The notes: generated by a model from the letters alone, not told the origin. A DNA stretch of 64,000 nucleotides from JAKFYM01 sp964416595 (GCA_964416595.1 CAYQES010000014.1:1-64000), one strand, 5' to 3'. Positions 8,248-17,996 are shown, counted from the stretch's first letter. Numbers and translations are program-made.

Positions 8248-9360
8248 ATGAAGATAATAGCCAAGAATAAAAAAGAACTTTTAGACAGCTTGAATAAGGT
8301 TCATAGCGTAGTGGAGAAAAGAAACACTCTCCAAATTCTCAGTAATATCTACCTAAGTGTTCAGAACAATGAATTAGTAATTAAAGCTACTGACCTAGAA
8401 GTAAGCATTGAAACGGTAGTTCCAGTCCAAGTATTAGAGGCAGGACGCGCTACCGTGTCAGCTAAAAGCTTCATCGATATCATCCGGGAATTGCCAGAAA
8501 AAGAAATTCACATTCACTCTAAGGAAAACCATTGGGTAGAAATCGCCTGTGGAAAATCGAATTTTAATATTATGGGTCTATCCCCTGAGGATTTTCCCTC
8601 TTTACCTTCTTACGGAGGAAAAGCCTCTGCGAAGGCTAAAGTAGATATTTTACAGAAGATGATTGATCACACCCTCTATGCCGTTTCTTCTGACGAAAAT
8701 AAATACAATATGAATGGCGTCTATTTTGAATCTTTAGACGGTAAAAAATACGTGATGGTAGCAACGGACGGCCATCGTATGGCCTATTACGAAGAAACCC
8801 CTTTTGAAGGAGCTGGAATTTCTTTACCTAAAGGAATCATTATTCCTCGAAAAGGAATCCAAGAGGTACGCAAAATCATCGAAGGAGTAGGCCCAACGGT
8901 AGATTTGAATATGGAAGGCAATCACTTATTAGTGAAAACTCCCAATACTTTTCTTTCTGTGCGTTTAATTGAAGGCCAATTCCCTGATTGCAAACAAGTG
9001 ATTCCAAAAAATAATAGCCGTTCTGTGGAATTGGATAGAAATGCCTTTTTTGATTCCTTAAGCCGGGTTTCTCTTTTGGCCAATGAAAAATCCCGTGGGG
9101 TAAAATTTTTCCTTTCTCCTGGAAAATTGGAAATTTCTTCTAGCAATCCAGATATTGGAGAAGCTACAGAAATTATTGAAACAAATTATAAAGGCGATCA
9201 GCTGGAAATCGGATTTAACGCTAAATATGTTCAAGACACATTGGCCGTTATTCATGAACCAAACGTGGTTTTTGAATTGAACGATAGAATGAGTCCTGGA
9301 ATTATCCGCGTGCCCAATTCTCCGCAGTATCTTAGTGTTCTCATGCCTATGCGGCTCTGA
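8248..9360 (+). CDS. dnaN: DNA polymerase III beta subunit (sliding clamp)
   Basis: DnaN forms the dimeric ring that tethers DNA polymerase III and other factors to DNA. The 370-residue protein has family length, with the typical opening MKIIAKNKKELLDSL, the central ATDGHRMA motif and the C-terminal LMPMRL tail that lines the partner-binding pocket. It starts right after the DnaA-trio region. Its stop codon overlaps the recF start by one base (TGATG). Confidence 0.97.
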   Translation: MKIIAKNKKELLDSLNKVHSVVEKRNTLQILSNIYLSVQNNELVIKATDLEVSIETVVPVQVLEAGRATVSAKSFIDIIRELPEKEIHIHSKENHWVEIACGKSNFNIMGLSPEDFPSLPSYGGKASAKAKVDILQKMIDHTLYAVSSDENKYNMNGVYFESLDGKKYVMVATDGHRMAYYEETPFEGAGISLPKGIIIPRKGIQEVRKIIEGVGPTVDLNMEGNHLLVKTPNTFLSVRLIEGQFPDCKQVIPKNNSRSVELDRNAFFDSLSRVSLLANEKSRGVKFFLSPGKLEISSSNPDIGEATEIIETNYKGDQLEIGFNAKYVQDTLAVIHEPNVVFELNDRMSPGIIRVPNSPQYLSVLMPMRL

Positions 9361-10493
9361 TGGCCTTAGGTTCCCTGCAGCTTCGGCACTTCCGGAATTA
9401 CCGGCATTTAGATTTAGATCTAAGTTCTGGAATTACGATCTTTACAGGGAACAATGGTATCGGAAAAACCTCGATCCTAGAATCAGTTTGTCTTTTAGGC
9501 AGCGGCAGATCTTTTCGGGCTGCAAAGAATTCGGATTTTATCCACAAAACCGAAGAATTTTCTGTGATCAAAGGGGTAGTGGATCAAAAAGGATTGATTA
9601 CAGAAATAGAAATTCGAATTTATCCCACAGGGAAAAAAGTGTTCTTGGATCAAAAACATGCCAAAACCACTACTTCCTTATTGGAATTACTGCCAACCAT
9701 TGTTTTCTCTCCCGCTGATCATTGGATCGTGGAGGGGGATTCTTCCTATCGTAAACAGTTCCTAAATCGCGCTGTGGCTCACGTGGACTGGGAATATGTG
9801 GATGACCTTCACCACTACAATAAAGCCCTCCTACAACGGAATAAGCTCTTAAAACAGTGTTCCCACTTAGATTGGACCTCTACCCACCTCCAAGATTTGC
9901 TTCTTCCTTGGGATGAACAGCTTTTGACTTATGGTTCTCGATTGATTACCCGCAGAAAATTTTATTTGCAGGAACTAGGGCCTTTGGCTTTGCGAGAGTA
10001 TTGCCAAGTTTCAAATTCCACGGATGCTTTTGAGCTCCATTACCAACCTTTGGGTGAAGAAGAAAAATTCTCTTTTGACACAGAGGGAGATGCCCGCGAA
10101 TTTTTCGAGAAAAAACGAAAAGACTCGATGCGTCGAGATTTCTTTAGTGGCAGTACCCAAGTAGGCCCACATAAAGACGAAATTCTATTGACCTTGAACG
10201 GAAATAAAGTGAAATTTTATGGCTCCCAAGGGGAGAAGAAAACCTGTGCTTTGGCCCTAAGGTTAGGGGAATTGGCTTTATTTTACCAAAAGACACAGCG
10301 GGCGCCGGTTCTACTTTTTGATGATGTTTCATCGGAACTGGATAGCACCCGTAGACGTTCCCTAGTGGATTTACTGAGGAAAGAGAATACCCAAGTGTTG
10401 ATCACCGCCACGGATTTGCCGTCCAGTTTGTTAAATGATGTGGGTAAGAATTTCAGGCAACTGGATTTGCACACCGTAGGAGAAAGAAAATAA
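9360..10493 (+). CDS. recF: DNA replication and repair protein RecF
   Basis: RecF is an SMC-like ATPase that helps load RecA at single-stranded gaps. The 377 residues have an N-terminal Walker A GNNGIGKTS (about 30-38), an ABC signature region around YGSQGEKKTCALALRLGE and a Walker B LLFDDVSSELD. It overlaps dnaN by one base and gyrB by one base (TAATG), forming the dnaN-recF-gyrB operon. Confidence 0.97.
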   Translation: MALGSLQLRHFRNYRHLDLDLSSGITIFTGNNGIGKTSILESVCLLGSGRSFRAAKNSDFIHKTEEFSVIKGVVDQKGLITEIEIRIYPTGKKVFLDQKHAKTTTSLLELLPTIVFSPADHWIVEGDSSYRKQFLNRAVAHVDWEYVDDLHHYNKALLQRNKLLKQCSHLDWTSTHLQDLLLPWDEQLLTYGSRLITRRKFYLQELGPLALREYCQVSNSTDAFELHYQPLGEEEKFSFDTEGDAREFFEKKRKDSMRRDFFSGSTQVGPHKDEILLTLNGNKVKFYGSQGEKKTCALALRLGELALFYQKTQRAPVLLFDDVSSELDSTRRRSLVDLLRKENTQVLITATDLPSSLLNDVGKNFRQLDLHTVGERK

Positions 10494-12991
10494 TGTCTAC
10501 CACGGAAAAAACCGGGAGCAATTATACAGCAGATAAAATCAAAATCCTTGAAGGATTGGAAGCTGTTCGTAAACGTCCTGGCATGTACATTGGTGATACC
10601 ACTGCACGCGGTTTACACCATCTCATTTGGGAAATCGTAGATAACGCCGTAGATGAAGGCTTAGCTGGTTTTTGTAATGAAATTATCGTGAAGCTCCACG
10701 GTGATGATTCAATTACAGTGATTGATAATGGCCGTGGTGTTCCTACTGGCATGCACTCTTCTGGGATTTCTGGTGTGGAAGTTGTTTTTACCAAACTTCA
10801 TGCTGGGGGAAAATTCAACGAAGAAGGCGGAGCTTATAAAGTTTCCGGCGGTCTCCACGGCGTGGGTGCATCCGTTGTGAACGCTTTGTCCGCTGAGCTC
10901 TTAGTAGAAGTTCGGCAAAATGGAAAAGTTTTCACCCAAACTTTCGAAAGAGGAAATACCACTTCAAAACTAGAAGTGACTGGAAAAACCGATAAAAGCG
11001 GTACCAGCGTTACTTTCAAACCTGACGCCGAAATTTTCGAAACCCTAGAATATAATCACGACACGATTGCCAATCGTTTGCGGGAATTGGCCTTCTTAAT
11101 GAAGGGTTTAAAATTTCAATTTGTTGACGAAAAAAATGGCAAAGATGAAACCTATTTTTACGAAGGCGGCATCAAGAGCTACGTTGAATATTTAAATCGC
11201 ACTAAAACAAAAGTGCATGATGATATTATTTATCTTACGGGCGAAAAAGACGAAGTGCAGGTAGAGATCGCTATTCAGTGGAATGATAGCTACTCAGAAA
11301 CTCTGCTTTCCTACGCTAACAATATTAACACCCACGAAGGCGGCACCCACGTGTCGGGATTTCGTACGGCTCTCACGAGGATCGTGAACTCTTTTGGTAA
11401 AGAAAATGATATGTTTAAGGGCTTGGCGGAACAGCTCAGCGGCGATGATATTCGGGAAGGTTTAACAACCGTTATCAGCGCAAAAATTCCCAATCCACAA
11501 TTTGAAGGCCAAACCAAAACTAAATTAGGAAATTCCGAGGTTGAAGGTTTAGTTCAAAGTATCGTGAGTGAAAAACTCCGAATCTATTTTGAACAGCGCC
11601 CTAATATCGCCAAACGCATTATTCAAAAAGCGGTAGATGCGGCTGCTGCTAGGATTGCGGCCCGTAAGGCCCGTGATCTTACCCGAAGAAAATCTGCCCT
11701 AGATCTTGGTGGTTTGCCTGGAAAAATGGCCGACTGCCAAGAAAAAGATCCAGCTCTTTGTGAGCTATTCTTGGTAGAGGGAGATTCCGCCGGAGGCTCT
11801 GCCAAACAAGGGCGAGAAAGAAAAAACCAAGCAATTCTTCCTTTAAAGGGAAAAATTCTCAATGTGGAGAAGGCTCGTTTTGATAAAGTGCTAGGATTTG
11901 AAGAAATCCGAACTTTGATCACGGCACTTGGCACTTCGATCGGAAAAGATAATTTCGATATTTCTAAACTGCGCTACCACAAAATTGTGATCATGACCGA
12001 CGCCGACGTGGACGGTGCCCATATTCGCACTCTTCTACTCACATTCTTTTATCGGCAAATGCCAGAGATTATCGATCGCGGTTATTTATATATTGCTCAA
12101 CCCCCTCTTTACAAAATTAAGAAGGCTGGCAAAGAAAAATATTTGAAGAACGACGGAGAATTACAAAATTACCTACTGAAATCTGCTTTGGACGCTGTGA
12201 CTGTAACGGCTGGCTCCAAACCAGTTCCTGCCTCCCAGTTGGCCGCTTCTTTAAAGGCAAGTTTTGCTTATATGCAAGCTTTGAAACGATATAGCTTTCG
12301 TGCGGAACCAGAAGTAGTTAATGCCATGGTGATGGATGCGGGTGTGAATGAAGATCACCTATCTTCAGAACAATCCTTGAAAGAGCGTTTAGAGATCATC
12401 AAAAAAGATGTGCTCAAGCGCTCTATTAAAGAACTCACCTATTCTATTATGCCCGATGAAGAGCATAGTGCCTTTCAAGCAGAAATTATTACTGTCACAC
12501 CGAATGGCAGGAAAATTACCCGCTTGAATAAAAATTTCATTACTTCGCCGGAATTTAAAGAGCTTATCCGCACGGCGAATAATATGACCGCCATCGGCAA
12601 TGGCCCCTTTAAGCTCCAGTGGGTTGGCGAAAAAGAAACTTCTAAAAAAGAGGACGCGGCACCACAAGAAGAAACCGGAGAAGAGAAGCCGGCCGAAGAA
12701 GTGCTTATGGACTATAATTCAGCCAAAGATATTTTTGAGCTTTCAGAAAAGGTTCTCATTTTCTCTAAAAAAGGAATGTCCGTTCAACGCTATAAAGGCT
12801 TGGGAGAGATGAACCCTGACCAACTTTGGGAGACCACCATGGATCCCACACGTCGCTCCCTACAACGGGTAAGAGTTGAGGATGCTGTGGCAAGCGATAG
12901 TATTTTTAGCATTCTCATGGGGGATGCCGTAGAGCCTCGACGTGAATTTATCGAGCAAAACGCCCTACGGGTAAAAAACCTCGACGTCTAA
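10493..12991 (+). CDS. gyrB: DNA gyrase subunit B
   Basis: GyrB is the ATPase subunit of gyrase, which introduces negative supercoils. The 832-residue protein has the GHKL ATP-binding domain (VDNAVDEGLAG, DNGRGVPTG), the transducer domain and the TOPRIM domain with LVEGDSAGGSAKQGRERK and the DADVDGAHI metal site. The C-terminal QRYKGLGEMN motif is present. An acidic low-complexity insert (KEDAAPQEETGEEKPAEE) lies at about residues 720-740 within the TOPRIM/C-terminal region. Insertions here are common in Gram-negative GyrB. Confidence 0.97.
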   Translation: MSTTEKTGSNYTADKIKILEGLEAVRKRPGMYIGDTTARGLHHLIWEIVDNAVDEGLAGFCNEIIVKLHGDDSITVIDNGRGVPTGMHSSGISGVEVVFTKLHAGGKFNEEGGAYKVSGGLHGVGASVVNALSAELLVEVRQNGKVFTQTFERGNTTSKLEVTGKTDKSGTSVTFKPDAEIFETLEYNHDTIANRLRELAFLMKGLKFQFVDEKNGKDETYFYEGGIKSYVEYLNRTKTKVHDDIIYLTGEKDEVQVEIAIQWNDSYSETLLSYANNINTHEGGTHVSGFRTALTRIVNSFGKENDMFKGLAEQLSGDDIREGLTTVISAKIPNPQFEGQTKTKLGNSEVEGLVQSIVSEKLRIYFEQRPNIAKRIIQKAVDAAAARIAARKARDLTRRKSALDLGGLPGKMADCQEKDPALCELFLVEGDSAGGSAKQGRERKNQAILPLKGKILNVEKARFDKVLGFEEIRTLITALGTSIGKDNFDISKLRYHKIVIMTDADVDGAHIRTLLLTFFYRQMPEIIDRGYLYIAQPPLYKIKKAGKEKYLKNDGELQNYLLKSALDAVTVTAGSKPVPASQLAASLKASFAYMQALKRYSFRAEPEVVNAMVMDAGVNEDHLSSEQSLKERLEIIKKDVLKRSIKELTYSIMPDEEHSAFQAEIITVTPNGRKITRLNKNFITSPEFKELIRTANNMTAIGNGPFKLQWVGEKETSKKEDAAPQEETGEEKPAEEVLMDYNSAKDIFELSEKVLIFSKKGMSVQRYKGLGEMNPDQLWETTMDPTRRSLQRVRVEDAVASDSIFSILMGDAVEPRREFIEQNALRVKNLDV

Positions 12992-13014
12992 ATTTAGGTA
13001 GTTAAGAAGGATAT

Positions 13015-15489
13015 ATGGATAATAAAGAAAACGTCGTCGATATTAAAATAGAAGAGGAAATGCAAACTTCCTATCTAGATTACGCCATGAGCGTGATCGT
13101 TGGTCGCGCTCTTCCTGATATCAGAGATGGTTTAAAGCCTGTGCACCGCCGCGCTTTGTACACGATGCAGGAGATGTCGAACTTCTGGAATCGCCCCTAT
13201 AAAAAATCCGCCAGGGTGGTGGGGGATGTAATGGGTAAGTATCACCCTCATGGTGATACTGCTATTTACGACACCATCGTTCGCATGGCCCAAGATTTCA
13301 GCATGCGCTATCCACTTGTGGATGGCCAAGGAAACTTCGGTTCCGTGGATGGGGATTCTCCAGCGGCCATGCGTTACACCGAGGTTCGTATGTCTCGGGT
13401 TACAACGGAAATACTCGCTGACATCGACAAAGACACCGTAGACTTTGTTCCTAACTACGACGGCTCCACCAAAGAGCCACTCGTGCTTCCTTCACGCATT
13501 CCAAATCTTTTAGTGAACGGCTCTTCTGGAATCGCCGTGGGTATGGCTACCAATATTCCGCCCCACAATCTTAACGAAGTGATTGATGGTTTAGTGGAAG
13601 TGATCCGTGCACGTTTAAATAAAAAAGAATGTACTATCGATGATTTAATGAAAATCATCAAAGGCCCAGATTTTCCTACTGCTGGTTATATTGTTGGGAA
13701 AGAAAGCATTAGATCGGCCTACAAAACGGGCCGTGGCATTGTAAAAATGCGGGCTAAAATAGAAGTGGAAGAAGGAAAACGGGATAAAGAATTGATCGTT
13801 ATCTCCGAAATTCCCTACCAGGTGAACAAGGCCAAATTGGTAGAAAAAATTGCTTTTCTGGTAAGAGAAAAGAAACTTGAAGGTATTAGCGATATTCGCG
13901 ATGAATCCGATCGCACTGGAATGCGCGTAGTTGTGGAGTGCCGTAAGGGCGAAAACGTGCAAGTGATCATCAATCGCTTGTATAAACTCACCCAACTTTC
14001 CGATACTTTCGGCATCATCATGCTGGCTTTGCACAATGGCCAGCCGAAGCTCTTTAATTTAAAAGAATATCTCGAAGCATTTGTAGATCACCGCCGCAAT
14101 ATCATTGTTCGCCGTAGCCAATTTGATTTGAAGAAGGCGGAAGCCCGGGCCCATATTTTAGAAGGCTTGCTAAAGGCCATCGATAATATCGACGACGTGG
14201 TGGCTTTGATTAAAAAATCCCGTAATCCCGATGAAGCTAAAGCCGGCCTCGTGAAGCAATTTGATTTTACTGAAATCCAAGCGCAAGCCATTTTGGACAT
14301 GCGCTTACAGCGGCTCACGGGCCTAGAGCGCCACAAACTCGAAAATGAACATAAAGAATTGATGGTTCTTATTAAATACCTCCAAGATTTGCTTGGCAGT
14401 GATGTTCTGCAGTTGGAAAAAATCATCGAAGAATCTAATGAAATCAAACAAAAGTATGGCGATAAACGCCGCACGGAAATTATTGCTGATGATGGTGAAA
14501 TCAACGAAGAAGATCTCATCGCTGATGAAGAGATGATCGTTACCATAACCAACCAGGGATATATTAAGCGCGTTCCTCCCGAAACATATACGGCCCAACG
14601 CCGTGGTGGTTTGGGCATTAAGGGCATGACCACAAACGATGAAGATTTTGTGACCCACATTTTCACCGCGGACACGAAATGCTTCCTGTTGGTGTTCACA
14701 AACCTAGGAAAAATGTATTGGTTGAAGGTTCACCAAATACCCGAAGGCACGCGTACGTCCCGGGGTAAAACTTTGGCCGGTCTTCTGAATTTATCGAGTG
14801 TGGAAAAGGTTTGTTCTGTGCAAGCTGTGAAGAGCTTTGAAGGTGCCGGCACGATTGTGATGGCCACCAAACAAGGCGTGATTAAGAAAACTGAACTCTC
14901 TGCTTTCTCTAATCCCCGCGCCGGTGGAATCATTGCGCTCACCGTAAATCCCGGGGATATTTTAGTGAATGCCGCTTTCAGCGAAGGAGAAAGTGATATC
15001 CTCCTTTGCTCTAAGGGCGGCATGAGCGTGCGCTTCTCTGAAAGCGACGTACGAACCATGGGTCGCGTGGCGGCCGGTGTGCGTGGCATGGAGCTGGATG
15101 ATAATGACGAGGTGGTTGGTATGGCCATCCTCTCTAAAAAGCAAAATCTCGATATTCTTTCTGTTACAAGTTCCGGCTATGGAAAACGCACGGCAGCCGA
15201 TGAATATCGGGTGCAAGGCCGGGGTGGCAAAGGCATCATCACCATGAAAACCACGGATAAAAACGGTGAAGTGATCGGTATCCGCGCCGTTTCCGATGCG
15301 GATGATCTAATGGTGATCACCGATAAGGGCCAAGTGGTTAGGATCCGTATCCGGGAAATTTCCACCATGGGGCGCAATACCCAAGGGGTTCGCTTGGTGC
15401 GCTTAAAAGAGGGTGAAAAGGTTGTGGCTTGTCAAAGCCTTGCGGAAAAGGATGCAGATGAGTCTGGCGGCCCCGATAAGGAAGAATAA
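13015..15489 (+). CDS. gyrA: DNA gyrase subunit A
   Basis: GyrA cuts and rejoins DNA through an active tyrosine, seen in PAAMRYTEVRMS near residue 125. The 824 residues contain the winged-helix/tower/coiled-coil core and a C-terminal beta-pinwheel whose GyrA-box is QRRGGLG. In the quinolone-determining region YHPHGDTAIYD, threonine occupies the position of E. coli Ser83, as in Pseudomonas and Campylobacter wild types. The gene lies 23 bp after gyrB with an AGGA-type ribosome site. Its last 32 bp overlap the following lipoprotein gene. Confidence 0.97.
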   Translation: MDNKENVVDIKIEEEMQTSYLDYAMSVIVGRALPDIRDGLKPVHRRALYTMQEMSNFWNRPYKKSARVVGDVMGKYHPHGDTAIYDTIVRMAQDFSMRYPLVDGQGNFGSVDGDSPAAMRYTEVRMSRVTTEILADIDKDTVDFVPNYDGSTKEPLVLPSRIPNLLVNGSSGIAVGMATNIPPHNLNEVIDGLVEVIRARLNKKECTIDDLMKIIKGPDFPTAGYIVGKESIRSAYKTGRGIVKMRAKIEVEEGKRDKELIVISEIPYQVNKAKLVEKIAFLVREKKLEGISDIRDESDRTGMRVVVECRKGENVQVIINRLYKLTQLSDTFGIIMLALHNGQPKLFNLKEYLEAFVDHRRNIIVRRSQFDLKKAEARAHILEGLLKAIDNIDDVVALIKKSRNPDEAKAGLVKQFDFTEIQAQAILDMRLQRLTGLERHKLENEHKELMVLIKYLQDLLGSDVLQLEKIIEESNEIKQKYGDKRRTEIIADDGEINEEDLIADEEMIVTITNQGYIKRVPPETYTAQRRGGLGIKGMTTNDEDFVTHIFTADTKCFLLVFTNLGKMYWLKVHQIPEGTRTSRGKTLAGLLNLSSVEKVCSVQAVKSFEGAGTIVMATKQGVIKKTELSAFSNPRAGGIIALTVNPGDILVNAAFSEGESDILLCSKGGMSVRFSESDVRTMGRVAAGVRGMELDDNDEVVGMAILSKKQNLDILSVTSSGYGKRTAADEYRVQGRGGKGIITMKTTDKNGEVIGIRAVSDADDLMVITDKGQVVRIRIREISTMGRNTQGVRLVRLKEGEKVVACQSLAEKDADESGGPDKEE

Positions 15490-16267
15490 ATTTTTAGCTA
15501 TTTGCCTGGGTATTTTGCTCTTAAGCGCCTGCAATGCCAACAGCCCTGAGACCAAGTTTTTCTTGGCGGAAAAGCTTTTAGAAGACAAAAAATACGATGC
15601 AGCCATCAGCGAATTCAAATCCATCGTGGATAAGTCGCCGAATTCCGCCCTTGGTCTAGAGGCGCAGCTAAAAATTGCGCAAATCCAGCACCTATATTTA
15701 GGCCGCTCTCAAGGGGCTATCGAGGCCTACCAAGAATATTTAAAGCGCACAAAAAACGAGGCCATGCGTAGGGACGTGGAAAAAACCATGGCCGATCTGC
15801 AATTCCATAACTTTGAAGATTATGACCAAGCGATTGCTTCATATTCTAAATTGGTAAAAGAAAACTCTTCTCCTAAAGAAAATGAAGAGCTGATGTTTCG
15901 TTTGGGTCGCGCCTTTTTTCTGAAAGCAAAATTTGAAGATGCCATCAAAATGCTGGAGTACCAAAAAACCCGATTTCCTACTGGGGATTTCTTTTGGAAA
16001 GCAGAATTAGAAATCGGAAATTCTTTGGGCGCCACTAAGGGCAGGTGTAATGATGCTATCAAGCAGTACGATAAAGTGATTGCGGGTGGAACGAAGGAAT
16101 TACGGGTGCTCGCTACCTTTGCCAAGGCTTCTTGTTATGAAGAGCAGGATGAATTGGATAAAGCCTATGAGCTTTTTTCTTCGATCCAAGATGAGTACCC
16201 GGCCCCAGCCGTAGTGGATTTAAAGATGCAAAAAATTAAAAGGCGCAAAATTTTGCGGAAAAGATAA
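15458..16267 (+). CDS. TPR-repeat lipoprotein (BamD/YbgF-like architecture)
   Basis: This 269-residue protein begins with a basic N-terminus, a hydrophobic stretch and a lipobox LLLSAC, so it should be lipidated at that cysteine and anchored in a membrane. The rest is helical with TPR-like pairs (AEKLLEDKKYDAAISEFKSI, FEDYDQAIASYSKLV, LGRAFFLKAKFEDAIKML, DELDKAYELF). The ATG at 15458 is chosen because it follows AAGG at good spacing and puts the signal peptide at the N-terminus. An upstream ATG at 15413 would add a non-signal extension. The start overlaps gyrA by 32 bp. The function is unknown, perhaps envelope assembly or scaffolding. Confidence 0.85.
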   Translation: MSLAAPIRKNKFLAICLGILLLSACNANSPETKFFLAEKLLEDKKYDAAISEFKSIVDKSPNSALGLEAQLKIAQIQHLYLGRSQGAIEAYQEYLKRTKNEAMRRDVEKTMADLQFHNFEDYDQAIASYSKLVKENSSPKENEELMFRLGRAFFLKAKFEDAIKMLEYQKTRFPTGDFFWKAELEIGNSLGATKGRCNDAIKQYDKVIAGGTKELRVLATFAKASCYEEQDELDKAYELFSSIQDEYPAPAVVDLKMQKIKRRKILRKR

Positions 16268-16279
16268 TAGGGGCACAGT

Positions 16280-16681
16280 ATGGGCTGGAATAATAATACA
16301 TTGCGAAAAACCCTCTGGTTGGCCTTTATCGGGGCCACCGCCTTGGCTGTGGTTTTATCTTTTGTTTGGTTTGGCAACCAAGGAGCAATCCTTACTCTTA
16401 TTAGTTCTTTGTGCTTGGCGTTAGGTTTTGGGATTACTGAAGCGCTTGTGGGGGTTTTTACTGGGGTGAAAAAGGCTAACACCTCGGCCATTGCCCTGCT
16501 TTTTTTAGCAAAGCTTGGCTGGTGGTTGGGGCTATTTATGCTTTCTCGGCATTATCCTCCGGGCACAGAAATTCCTATTGCTATGGGGCTAGGCGCTTTC
16601 TTGCTCGCCCTCTTCATTGCCTCCCTTTCTCACTTTGGCTGGCCCAAAATTTCCGACGGAAAGAGTGCAGGAGATCCTTGA
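16280..16681 (+). CDS. ATP synthase subunit I-like integral membrane protein
   Basis: This 133-residue protein has four predicted membrane segments (about residues 11-28, 33-52, 62-84 and 97-115) and a short polar tail. Size, topology and position just upstream of an AtpZ-like gene and atpB suggest the AtpI group. Those proteins assist assembly of the rotor c-ring or Mg2+ uptake. The sequence match is weak and rests mainly on context, so a generic membrane protein remains possible. Confidence 0.55.
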   Translation: MGWNNNTLRKTLWLAFIGATALAVVLSFVWFGNQGAILTLISSLCLALGFGITEALVGVFTGVKKANTSAIALLFLAKLGWWLGLFMLSRHYPPGTEIPIAMGLGAFLLALFIASLSHFGWPKISDGKSAGDP

Positions 16682-16726
16682 CGCAATTTCTTGGCCCATG
16701 GTACTGGAAGCCTACAAGGAAACACT

Positions 16727-16945
16727 TTGCGCTTAGACGCTGAATTGCTCAAAAAGACTGGCGTTTTCTCACTTATCTCCAGTGAACTTGTGGCCTTTAT
16801 CGGCGGAGGATACTGGGTGGGAAAAAAGCTAGATGAGCGACTAAGTTCAGCCCCTCTGCTCACTGTGGTGCTGGCAACGGCTGGTCTTTCTTATTGTGTT
16901 TGGCGGATACACCGACTCTCCAAACAGTGGATTACGAAACGGTGA
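16727..16945 (+). CDS. AtpZ-like F0F1-ATPase assembly membrane protein
   Basis: This short protein has two membrane helices with the glycine-rich GGGYWVGKKLDERL segment between them, typical of the AtpZ (ATPase gene 1) family encoded ahead of atpB. I chose the TTG at 16727 because AAGGA lies 6 bp upstream, giving 72 residues. A longer frame starting with TTG at 16691 lacks a properly spaced ribosome site. The downstream atpB start at 16962 follows within 20 bp, so they are co-transcribed. Confidence 0.6.
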   Translation: MRLDAELLKKTGVFSLISSELVAFIGGGYWVGKKLDERLSSAPLLTVVLATAGLSYCVWRIHRLSKQWITKR

Positions 16946-16961
16946 AGGGCTTAAGGATCTA

Positions 16962-17663
16962 ATGGCGCACGACGCACATTTTAGTTGGTTTCACTTTGTT
17001 CCAGGGCTTGGTGCTTTGCCAGGCCACGTGGCCGCAGCCATTTTTGTGTCAGCAATCTTGTTGGTTTTTGCTCTCTGTGCCCGCCTCTCTTTGGCGCGCA
17101 ATAAAAACTATTTAGTTCCTCCATCCAAGTGGACTTTCTTAAATTTCGCTGATGTTGTTTCCGAAAGTTTATACAAGCTCACGCAAACTGTGTTGGGCCA
17201 TGATGCAAAAGTTTATTTTCCAGTGATCGGCGCCCTCTTCCTTTTTATTTTTGTGAATAACTTATTGGGTTTATTTCCGGGCTTTTCACCCGCTACGGAT
17301 AATGTGAACACCACTCTAGCCTGTGGTGTGTTTGTGTTCTTGTACTATAACTACCGGGGATTTAAGGCTTCTGGTCTAGCTTATATGAAGCATTTTTTTG
17401 GCCCTGTTTGGTATATGGCTTGGTTGCTTCTTCCCATTGAGCTTATTAGTCACTTTGTGCGTCCATTCACGTTGGCGTTGCGTTTGAAGGGCAATATGTC
17501 TGGGGATCATACGGTTCTTTCGGCCTTCACCAATATGGCGCCCTATATTGTTCCCGTGCCTGTATATTTCCTCGGATTGCTAGTGTGCTTCCTGCAGGCG
17601 TTTATTTTTGTCATGTTGTCCATGGTGTATATCTCTATGGCCAAAGACAGCGACCACCACTAA
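16962..17663 (+). CDS. atpB: ATP synthase F0 subunit a
   Basis: Subunit a forms the ion half-channels next to the c-ring. The 233-residue protein has about six membrane segments. The essential arginine lies in FTLALRLKGNMSGDH, equivalent to E. coli Arg210. The ATG at 16962 (MAHDAHFSWFHF) is preferred, with AAGGA at 16953-16957. The open frame extends upstream to 16896 but overlaps the previous gene and has no ribosome site. It is followed 30 bp later by atpE. No atpF or F1 genes follow, so the ATP synthase genes are split in this genome. Confidence 0.95.
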   Translation: MAHDAHFSWFHFVPGLGALPGHVAAAIFVSAILLVFALCARLSLARNKNYLVPPSKWTFLNFADVVSESLYKLTQTVLGHDAKVYFPVIGALFLFIFVNNLLGLFPGFSPATDNVNTTLACGVFVFLYYNYRGFKASGLAYMKHFFGPVWYMAWLLLPIELISHFVRPFTLALRLKGNMSGDHTVLSAFTNMAPYIVPVPVYFLGLLVCFLQAFIFVMLSMVYISMAKDSDHH

Positions 17664-17693
17664 TTTAGTTAAACAAAAAGGAGAGACCGTAAA

Positions 17694-17996
17694 ATGAAAA
17701 AAATGAATTACCTATTGGGAGCCAGTGCTGCTTTCTTTATGCCTGCCTTGGCTTTCGCTGAAGAAGCAGCTGCCGGCGCTAGCAAACCAGAATACGCTAT
17801 GGCTAAAGGCTTCGCCGTGGGCGTTGCCGCTCTTGGTTGCGCTCTTGCCCAAGGCAAAATCGTGGCCACCGCAGTAGATGGTATTTCCCGTAACCCCGGC
17901 GCTTCTGGCCAAATCTTTACCCCCATGCTCCTAGGTGTGGCTTTCGTAGAGACCCTCTTGATCTTCACGCTCTTCTTGTCTGGCATCAACGCCTAA
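17694..17996 (+). CDS. atpE: ATP synthase F0 subunit c (with N-terminal signal-like extension)
   Basis: Subunit c forms the rotor ring. The 100-residue protein has two core helices and the ion-carrying glutamate in AFVETLL. The polar loop is DGISRNPGA. The first 22 or so residues resemble a cleavable signal peptide (MKKMNYLLG...AFA then EEAAAG), an extension found in some bacterial c subunits. A glutamine in ALAQGK aligns with Gln32 of sodium-driven c subunits, and Glu-Thr matches part of the same site. A strong AGGAGA ribosome site lies at 17680-17685. A terminator follows. Confidence 0.95.
   Translation: MKKMNYLLGASAAFFMPALAFAEEAAAGASKPEYAMAKGFAVGVAALGCALAQGKIVATAVDGISRNPGASGQIFTPMLLGVAFVETLLIFTLFLSGINA

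Noticed and set aside
14088..14699. 203-codon minus-strand open frame opposite gyrA
   Set aside because: It lies wholly antisense to a conserved gyrase gene, has no recognisable protein and no ribosome site. It is a by-product of gyrA codon use.
16896..16961. Longer AtpB starting at 16896
   Set aside because: The extension overlaps the preceding gene, lacks a ribosome site and is not part of the AtpB family; ATG 16962 has AAGGA at proper distance.
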